Positions 1 to 4,455 of a DNA stretch of 5,237 bases are shown piece after piece. Within the stretch, counting starts at the first letter, position 1; each line of letters starts with the position of its first letter. Location: the NCBI GenBank assembly GCA_003164655.1, contig PLTW01000152.1:1-5237 (forward strand), read 5' to 3'. Below the pieces are notes generated by a model. It was not told the DNA's origin, made no database searches, and worked only from the letters and a program-made list of their open reading frames with translations. Origin of the DNA: Actinomycetota bacterium (GTDB taxonomy: Bacteria > Actinomycetota > Thermoleophilia > UBA2241). The position numbers and the translations under genes were made by a program.

Positions 1-146
1 GCGACGATGCGAGAGAACGGCTCGGTAGCGCCGGCCGGGCCGCCGGCCCCGCACAGCGCGAGCAGCGCCCCGGCCAGCATGTCGCCGCTCACCCCGCTTG
101 CGCACTCGAGGTAGAGCGTCGCGCCCGGGCCGGCGCTCGCCGTCAT
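1..146 (-). CDS. larC: LarC, nickel-pincer cofactor biosynthesis protein (N-terminal part, cut by window edge)
   Basis: Reading the minus strand from the ATG at 146-144 gives 48 residues, still open at the window edge. Residues 11-29 (LYLECASGVSGDM followed by LAGALL) match the conserved LarC opening, usually of the form YLDCxSGISGDMxLGALLDLG. LarC is a cytoplasmic enzyme that inserts nickel, in a CTP-dependent step, into the pyridinium dithiocarboxylate nucleotide to give the nickel-pincer cofactor of LarA-type racemases; this is family knowledge. A GAGG Shine-Dalgarno sequence (157-154) sits 7 nt before the ATG and supports this start; the frame stays open further upstream, but no better start was found. 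The ATG overlaps the stop of a 38-codon ORF as ATGA. No larA, larB or larE is visible. More than 300 residues of the usual ~400 lie outside the window, so integrity cannot be judged. Confidence 0.85.
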   Translation of the reverse strand, partial: MTASAGPGATLYLECASGVSGDMLAGALLALCGAGGPAGATEPFSRIV

Positions 147-259
147 GACCGGGCCTCGAGACGGGCGCCGCGTCGCCCGGGCGCGCCGGCGGCGGCGCCG
201 GCGGCGAAGGCGGTAGTGGCGGTCGAGAGAGTGGCGAGCAGAGGTGGGTGGGTGGGCAT
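143..259 (-). CDS. Possible 38-residue leader peptide or small ORF coupled to larC
   Basis: An ATG at 259-257 is preceded by AAAGG (270-266) at a 6-nt spacing, a reasonable Shine-Dalgarno. The 38-residue product begins MPTHPPLLATLSTATTAF, continues Ala/Gly-rich (about residues 8-26, weakly hydrophobic), and ends in an Arg-rich tail. Its TGA (145-143) overlaps the larC ATG (146-144) as ATGA, the classic layout for translational coupling. I recognise no family. The same frame runs far upstream, but that extension lies antisense to the GT4 gene and is not a credible protein. Against a real gene: the sequence is low complexity, the second half is GC-repeat-like, and long open frames arise by chance at this GC content. 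It may be a real small peptide, a translated leader, or nothing. Confidence 0.3.
   Translation of the reverse strand: MPTHPPLLATLSTATTAFAAGAAAGAPGRRGARLEARS
184..203. other. Perfect 8-bp GC hairpin in the larC upstream region
   Basis: CGCCGGCG at 184-191 is followed by a 4-nt loop and the same self-complementary octamer at 196-203. In a larC transcript the stem would lie about 38-57 nt before the start codon, inside the small ORF. It could affect translation or only reflect the high GC content. There is no T-tract, so it is not a standard terminator. Confidence 0.25.
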
Positions 260-299
260 GCGTAGCCTTTCGCGGAATGTCTGCAATCCGACAGTGCGC

Positions 300-305
300 A
301 TACTA
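300..305 (-). promoter_or_regulatory. Candidate -10 box for the minus-strand transcript toward larC
   Basis: The minus strand reads TAGTAT here, four of six matches to TATAAT, in a locally AT-richer patch between two divergent genes. Transcription would begin near 293 and give a leader of about 34 nt before the ATG at 259. A TTGACG exists at 333-328 on the same strand, but its 22-bp spacing to TAGTAT is too long. At the ideal 17 bp it would pair instead with TTTGCT (310-305), a poor -10. The exact promoter is therefore uncertain. Confidence 0.25.
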
Positions 306-346
306 GCAAACGTTTGGGCGCGCTCCGCGTCAAGCCGTTCGTCGGA

Positions 347-352
347 TACAAT
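347..352 (+). promoter_or_regulatory. -10 box (TACAAT) placed for a leaderless GT4 transcript
   Basis: TACAAT matches the -10 consensus at five of six positions and fits the TANNNT pattern of high-GC bacteria. The A of the following ATG (359) is the seventh base after the box, where transcription would be expected to start. No purine-rich Shine-Dalgarno lies before this ATG (the preceding bases are CTCCTT). No good -35 is seen at 16-18 bp. Together this suggests a leaderless mRNA. Confidence 0.45.
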
Positions 353-358
353 CTCCTT

Positions 359-1399
359 ATGAAGATCGCTCAGATCGCCCCGCCCTGGATAACGGTGCCG
401 CCGGCCGGCTATGGCGGCACCGAATGGGTCGTCAAGCATCTGTGCGACGGCCTGTCGGCGGCCGGCCACGAGGTCGTACTGTTCGCCTCGGGCGACTCCG
501 AGACGCCGGCCGAGCTGCGGGCGCTGTTCGCCGAGCCGCAGACGGCGATGATGGCGCTGCCCTCGGCGATGACCTCCTACGACGCCCGCCAGGTGTCGCA
601 CGCCATCGCCCAGATCCAGGCCGACGGCGACTTCGACATCGTCCACGACCATTCGGGGTTCCTGCTCGTCGCCTTTCGCCGGTTCTGCGATCTGCCGCCG
701 GTGCTGCACACCGTGCACTGCGCCTTCGACACCCACGCCTACCCCTTCTATGAGCAGTTCCGCGACGCCGTCGCCTACGCTTCGATCAGCGACTTTCAGC
801 GCACCCTGGGGCCGCCCGGCATGGCCTGGGCCGGCACGGTTCACAATGCCCTGCCGGTCGCGGGCTGGCCGCTTGTCGCGGGCAAGGACGACTACCTGCT
901 GGCCTTCGGGCGCGTCTGCGAGGACAAGGGCTTCCATCTGGCCATCGAGGTCGCCCGGCGCACCGGCCACCGCCTGGTCATGGCCGGGATCGTGCAGGAC
1001 TGGTATCGCGACTACTTCGAGCGCCGCATCCTCCCCGAGATCGACGGCGACCGCGTGGTCTTCGAAGCCGAGGTCTCGGACGAGCGCAAGCGCGAGCTGT
1101 TCGCCCACGCCAAGGGCTTCCTCTTTCCGATCCTGTGGCCCGAGCCGTTCGGCCTGGTGATGGTCGAGGCGATGGCCACCGGCACACCGGTGATCGCCTT
1201 GCGCAACGGCTCGGTCGGCGAGGTGGTCGACGACGGCGTGACGGGCTTTGTGTGCGACGACGTCGAGCAGATGGTGGCCGCCGTGGCGCGGCTCGGCGAG
1301 ATCGACCCGAACGCCTGCCGCCGCGTTGTCGAGGAGCGCTTCAGCGTGGCGGCCATGACCGCCGGCTACGAGGCCCTCTACCGCCGGCTGCTGGGCTGA
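359..1399 (+). CDS. Glycosyltransferase family 4 protein (GT-B fold, acceptor unknown)
   Basis: The product is 346 residues, a usual length for compact GT4 enzymes. The N-terminal Rossmann half opens with MKIAQIAPPW and carries the donor/acceptor-loop signature GYGGTE (17-22), then GHEVVLFASGDS (36-47) and the conserved DIVHDHSG (93-100). The C-terminal half has the nucleotide-binding region FGRVCEDKG (183-191, K190 the likely phosphate contact) and the EX7E motif of retaining GT4 enzymes, E262 to E270 in PEPFGLVMVE. Near the end, GSVGEVVDDGVTGFV contacts the donor in relatives. There is no signal peptide or membrane segment, so it should act in the cytoplasm or at the inner membrane face on an NDP-sugar donor. 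Sugar and acceptor cannot be told. An upstream in-frame TTG (314) would add 15 residues, but ATG 359 matches the family N-terminus and lies exactly downstream of a -10 box. It converges on the GT20 gene, so it is transcribed separately from the trehalose genes. Confidence 0.93.
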   Translation: MKIAQIAPPWITVPPAGYGGTEWVVKHLCDGLSAAGHEVVLFASGDSETPAELRALFAEPQTAMMALPSAMTSYDARQVSHAIAQIQADGDFDIVHDHSGFLLVAFRRFCDLPPVLHTVHCAFDTHAYPFYEQFRDAVAYASISDFQRTLGPPGMAWAGTVHNALPVAGWPLVAGKDDYLLAFGRVCEDKGFHLAIEVARRTGHRLVMAGIVQDWYRDYFERRILPEIDGDRVVFEAEVSDERKRELFAHAKGFLFPILWPEPFGLVMVEAMATGTPVIALRNGSVGEVVDDGVTGFVCDDVEQMVAAVARLGEIDPNACRRVVEERFSVAAMTAGYEALYRRLLG

Positions 1400-1402
1400 G
1401 GA

Positions 1403-1430
1403 CGGGCGCAGCGGCGGCGACCGCCGCCCG
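1403..1430. terminator. GC hairpin between convergent genes, possible bidirectional terminator
   Basis: The 49-bp gap between two convergent stop codons contains CGGCGG (1412-1417), loop CGA, and CCGCCG (1421-1426). An outer CGGG (1403-1406) can pair with CCCG (1427-1430) across a 5-nt bulge, giving up to 10 GC-rich pairs. No T-tract follows on either strand. It may act as an intrinsic-like or backtracking terminator as often seen in high-GC genomes, or only protect 3' ends. Confidence 0.35.
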
Positions 1431-1448
1431 GCCCGACCAGCGAGAGGG

Positions 1449-2939
1449 TCACTCGCGCGCCGCCTCGAGCGCCCGCTTGCGCTCGATGTCGCGCCACTGC
1501 GCCGCCACCCATTTCTCGACGCTGTTGCCCAGGATCACGTCGCGGATGGCCTTGGCCCGCCCCGCCTTTTCGGCCGCGGGCATGGTGAGCGCCCGGTAGA
1601 TGGCGGCGGCCTGATCTTCGATGTCGAACGGGTTGACCGAGACCGCGAACCGGCCGATCTCCTCGAAGGCGCCGGTGTTCTCGGAGAGGATCAGCGCGCC
1701 GTCCCGCGTGTTGACCAGCGCCCCTTCCTTGGCGACCAGGTTCATGCCGTCGAAGATCGCGTTGACCATGAGCGCGTCGTAATGCTTGTAGGCGGCCAGC
1801 GTGGCCGGAAAGTTGTCCTCGAGACGCAGGTCGATCGGCAGCCAGTCGGCGCTGCCGTGACGCGTGTTGATCTCGGCCGCGAGGTGCAGCACGTGCTCGC
1901 GGTAGGCCACGTACTCCTCGACGTCCTCGCGCGAGGGCTGCAGGCGGGCCAGAAAGGTGATGCGGCCCTCGAACTCGGGGTGCAGCTCGAGAAAGCGGTC
2001 GAACGCCAGAAAGCCGCGCAGGATGTTCTTTGACAGGTCGAGCCGGTCGACCCGCACCAGCAGGAACTCGCGGCGCCGCTCGAGCAGCTCACGCTCGGCG
2101 GCCGCCACGCGCGGCGAGCGTACCGCGCTCTCGAGCACGTCGGGATCGATCGAGACGGGATAGGCGCGCACCCACACCGTACGGTCGCCCACATTCACCG
2201 CCTTCTCGTGAGTGTCGATGGCGACGTCGAGCACGTCGACGCAGCCCTGCAGAAAGCTGTCGACGTAGTGCTGCGTGTGGAAGGCCACCACATCGTTGGC
2301 CAGCAGACTGCGAAAGATCTGCTCGCGGATGCCGCGGGGCAGCACCCTCCAGTAGTCGGACTGCGCCCAGGGGATGTGCACGAACTGCTGCAGGAACGCG
2401 CGCGGCGCCCCGGCCCGCACCACCGGGGCGACGGCGTACAGGTGATAGTCGTGGACGATCACCACGCGGCCGGCGCCGTCGTCGCCCAGCTCGTCGAGGA
2501 TGGCCTCGCCGAACAGCCGGTTGACGGGCAGGTAGCCCTTGCTCCAGGCGTCGAGCTCGTTCTGGCGGATGTCGGGGTGACGGGCCAGGTCCCAGAGATA
2601 GTGCTGAATGAACCAGAGCATGGGATTGGCGGCGATGTTGTAGAAGAGGTTGTAGGCCTCGCGCTCGGGGGCGACGTAGCGCACCCGGAAGGTCTCCCCG
2701 TCCAGATCGACGCGCAGCGAGGCCGCGACCGCGGCGAGCGTCTCTTCTTCGTCGCTCGCCGCGGCCGCGATCCACACGCCGGGATGGCGCCGCAGCATGG
2801 CGCTGAGCACCGTCACCAGGCCGCCGGCGCCGCGCGTGACCACCGGCTCGCCCGACGCGTCGCTATGATACGAGACAGGGCCGCGGTTGGCCGCCACGAT
2901 CAGGTCGGGGCGCTCGGGCGCCGTCTCTGCCTCTGTCAC
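1449..2939 (-). CDS. otsA: GT20 glycosyltransferase, OtsA-like trehalose-6-phosphate synthase (possibly VldE-like branch)
   Basis: The product is 496 residues, close to the length of bacterial OtsA. GT20 landmarks appear in order: NRGPV (18-22), GAGGLV (37-42), W56, HDYHL (163-167), VHIPW (187-191), VDRLDLSKN (297-305), DGMNLVAKE (397-405) and LSENTGAFEE (418-427). By alignment by eye, the E. coli OtsA catalytic and donor residues D130, H154, R262, K267, D361 and E369 correspond to D164, H188, R299, K304, D397 and E405, so the enzyme should be active. Canonical OtsA joins UDP-glucose and glucose-6-phosphate to trehalose-6-phosphate in the cytoplasm. Atypical points are SDYWRVLP (194-201), SKN in place of SKG, SENTGA in place of SEFAGA, and SVNPFD (434-439). 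From memory these resemble the pseudoglycosyltransferase VldE, so the acceptor is uncertain. The start is GTG, preceded by a purine-rich AAGGGGGAGGG. It follows treT by 60 bp, probably in one transcript. No trehalose phosphatase gene is visible. The family is certain; the exact product is not. Confidence 0.87.
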   Translation of the reverse strand: MTEAETAPERPDLIVAANRGPVSYHSDASGEPVVTRGAGGLVTVLSAMLRRHPGVWIAAAASDEEETLAAVAASLRVDLDGETFRVRYVAPEREAYNLFYNIAANPMLWFIQHYLWDLARHPDIRQNELDAWSKGYLPVNRLFGEAILDELGDDGAGRVVIVHDYHLYAVAPVVRAGAPRAFLQQFVHIPWAQSDYWRVLPRGIREQIFRSLLANDVVAFHTQHYVDSFLQGCVDVLDVAIDTHEKAVNVGDRTVWVRAYPVSIDPDVLESAVRSPRVAAAERELLERRREFLLVRVDRLDLSKNILRGFLAFDRFLELHPEFEGRITFLARLQPSREDVEEYVAYREHVLHLAAEINTRHGSADWLPIDLRLEDNFPATLAAYKHYDALMVNAIFDGMNLVAKEGALVNTRDGALILSENTGAFEEIGRFAVSVNPFDIEDQAAAIYRALTMPAAEKAGRAKAIRDVILGNSVEKWVAAQWRDIERKRALEAARE

Positions 2940-2941
2940 AA

Positions 2942-2953
2942 CCCTCCCCCTTC
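2942..2953 (-). promoter_or_regulatory. Strong ribosome binding site for the GT20 gene (GTG start)
   Basis: On the minus strand the 12 bases GAAGGGGGAGGG end two bases before the GTG start (2939-2937), giving several overlapping Shine-Dalgarno registers. This purine run is what fixes the start at GTG; no ATG competes nearby. Confidence 0.55.
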
Positions 2954-2954
2954 C

Positions 2955-2970
2955 CCGGCTTTCACGCCGG
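2955..2970 (-). other. Small hairpin in the treT-GT20 intercistronic gap
   Basis: In the minus-strand transcript CCGGC (2970-2966), a 6-nt loop GTGAAA and GCCGG (2959-2955) form a 5-bp stem just before the GT20 ribosome binding site. No T-tract follows, so it is unlikely to be a terminator. It could mark a processing site or tune translation of the second gene. Chance formation is quite possible at this GC content. Confidence 0.2.
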
Positions 2971-2999
2971 CGCCGCGCGACTCGAGGCGCAGACCGGTA

Positions 3000-4280
3000 T
3001 CAGGCGCCGTCCGCCAGCAGCTCGTTGAAGATGCGCAGGTAGTCGCGCAGCAGACGCGGCGTCAGAAAGTGCTCGCGCACGTGCTCCTTGCCCTTGCGCG
3101 CCATGGACCGGGCCCATTCGGGTCGGTCGAGGATCTCGAGACAGCGCTCGGCGCAGGCCGCGCTCGAGTCGACGAGGAACCCGGTGACGCCGTCCTCGAT
3201 CTGCAGGGGGATGCCGCCGACGTTGCCGGCGACCACCGGCCGCGCCTTCCAGAGCCCCTCGCTCACGGTAAGGCCAAAGCCCTCGCGGGTCGACTTCTGC
3301 AGAACAACGGCGGCGTGCGACTGGAAGGCGTTGACCTCGACGCTGCCGATGTTGTCGAGATTGGAGAGCACGTACACGTCGGGATCGCCGCCGACATAGC
3401 GGTGAAGCTTTTCGAGATACTCCCAGCCTTCGGGATCGTCGGAGGCCATCGAGCCGATCAGCGCGAGCTGCACCTCGGGCCAGCGCGCCTTGACCAGCCG
3501 GTAGGCGTCGACCACGCCCAGCGGGTCCTTCCAGGGATCGAAGCGCGAGACCTGCAGCAGCAGCGGCCGGTCTACGTCGATGCCGAACTGGCGCACGATG
3601 TAGTGGGCGTCGTCGGGCACCAGCGTCATGTTCTTGGGAGCCAGCGGGTCGATCGCCGGCGGCACGACCTCGAGCGGGATACCGAGTCCGTCGGGGGCGT
3701 AGTCGGCCATCGTGTAGATCGCCCGGTCGTAGCGGCGGATGAACGGCAGCAGGTAGTCGTAGAGGGCGCGGTCGGGCGTCGAGGTGTCGATGTGACAGCG
3801 CCAGATCCAGCGCGTCGCAGCCTCGCCGTCGGTGGCCGTCCAGGCTCGCATGGCGCACGGTTGCGGGTCGTGGATCACGACGAAGTCGTAATGGCCCGAC
3901 AGCTGCGCGGCGTTGCGGCGGTTGACGTCTTCGTAGGTCGAGCGGACCTTGCCGGTGAGCTCGACCGGCGCTCCCTGCAGGCCGTTGTGAAAGCTCTTGG
4001 TGACGTTGAAGAACTCGTTGTCGGCGGTCAGCACCTGCCACTCGGCCTGCAGACCAACGTCGTTCATCAGGGGCAGCAGGGTGTAGAGGATCTCGGCCAC
4101 GCCGCCACCGAACGAGGTGGCGTTGACGTGCAGCACGCGCCTGCCCTGAAGCGGCGCCGCAAGCTCCCTGATCTCGGTCATGAGATCCTTGAAGATGATG
4201 CTCTGGTAATCGGCCAGGAACTTGTGGCCGACGTTGATATCACGCACGTGCGCCTCCGGTTCGACGGCACCGTAGTACAT
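3000..4280 (-). CDS. treT: Trehalose synthase TreT (trehalose glycosyltransferring synthase, GT4)
   Basis: The product is 426 residues, the normal TreT length. TreT moves glucose from an NDP-glucose (UDP- or ADP-) to free glucose, giving trehalose in one step. It is known from Pyrococcus/Thermococcus, Thermoproteus and Rubrobacter, reversible in some and synthesis-directed in others. TreT-type motifs seen are HVNATSFGGGVAEIL (51-65), QVLTADNEFF (82-91), HDPQP (137-141), WRCHIDTSTP (160-169), VSRFDPWKDPLG (244-255, with R246 and K251 for nucleotide phosphates), and the retaining GT4 pair E333 and E341 in REGFGLTVSE. NVGGIPLQIEDGVTGF (353-368) closes the donor site. There is no signal peptide, so it is cytoplasmic. 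ATG 4280 is chosen because it precedes the conserved region by a normal distance. GTG at 4283 is nearly as good (GGGG 8 nt upstream). An ATG at 4391 would add a Gly/Arg-rich, non-homologous stretch without a ribosome binding site. It is the first visible gene of a likely treT-GT20 operon; no clear promoter was found. Confidence 0.92.
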   Translation of the reverse strand: MYYGAVEPEAHVRDINVGHKFLADYQSIIFKDLMTEIRELAAPLQGRRVLHVNATSFGGGVAEILYTLLPLMNDVGLQAEWQVLTADNEFFNVTKSFHNGLQGAPVELTGKVRSTYEDVNRRNAAQLSGHYDFVVIHDPQPCAMRAWTATDGEAATRWIWRCHIDTSTPDRALYDYLLPFIRRYDRAIYTMADYAPDGLGIPLEVVPPAIDPLAPKNMTLVPDDAHYIVRQFGIDVDRPLLLQVSRFDPWKDPLGVVDAYRLVKARWPEVQLALIGSMASDDPEGWEYLEKLHRYVGGDPDVYVLSNLDNIGSVEVNAFQSHAAVVLQKSTREGFGLTVSEGLWKARPVVAGNVGGIPLQIEDGVTGFLVDSSAACAERCLEILDRPEWARSMARKGKEHVREHFLTPRLLRDYLRIFNELLADGA

Positions 4281-4434
4281 CACATCGCGAGCCCCGGCGC
4301 CCCCCGGGCGCGCGACGCCCACGTGCGGGGCACCCCTTGTGTTCCCACCGCGACCGCGACCCGCACCTCCGCCGTCGCCTGCGAGCGGCATCGGGGCGAA
4401 CGCCCGGCCCTCTGCCGGCCGTCTCTCACCCCGA

Positions 4435-4443
4435 TGGTATACT
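4435..4443 (+). promoter_or_regulatory. Extended -10 promoter for the secreted-protein gene
   Basis: TGGTATACT is an extended -10 (TG, one base, TATACT) and the most AT-rich spot in the 175-bp divergent region. The expected -35 position (4415-4420) reads CCGGCC, which is not consensus, so the extended element would carry the promoter. Transcription would start near 4450, only about six bases before the ATG at 4456. An AGGGA (4445-4449) that looks like a Shine-Dalgarno would then fall at or before the transcript start. The GTATAC core is palindromic and could also offer a weak -10 toward treT. Confidence 0.45.
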
Positions 4444-4455
4444 CAGGGACAGGCC

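Noticed and set aside
328..333. TTGACG (minus strand) as a perfect-looking -35 for larC
   Set aside because: At 17-bp spacing it pairs only with TTTGCT, and the better -10 (TAGTAT) is 22 bp away, so no convincing two-part promoter is formed; noted only as uncertain context.
143..1108. A 321-codon minus-strand open frame opposite the GT4 gene
   Set aside because: Most of it is the antisense shadow of the GT4 gene. Only the last 38 codons, outside that gene and with their own ribosome site, were kept as a possible small ORF.
1135..1599. A plus-strand frame bridging the convergent gap between GT4 and GT20
   Set aside because: It is Arg-rich, overlaps the ends of both real genes in other frames and has no motif or ribosome site.
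2962..4041. A 359-codon minus-strand open frame overlapping treT in another frame
   Set aside because: It is an Arg/Ala/Gly-rich shadow of treT with no recognisable domain; the treT frame has all family motifs.
4281..4391. A 37-codon N-terminal extension of TreT to the ATG at 4391
   Set aside because: The extension is Gly/Arg/Ala-rich, lacks a ribosome binding site and has no resemblance to TreT N-termini, which begin near the MYYGAVEPE region.
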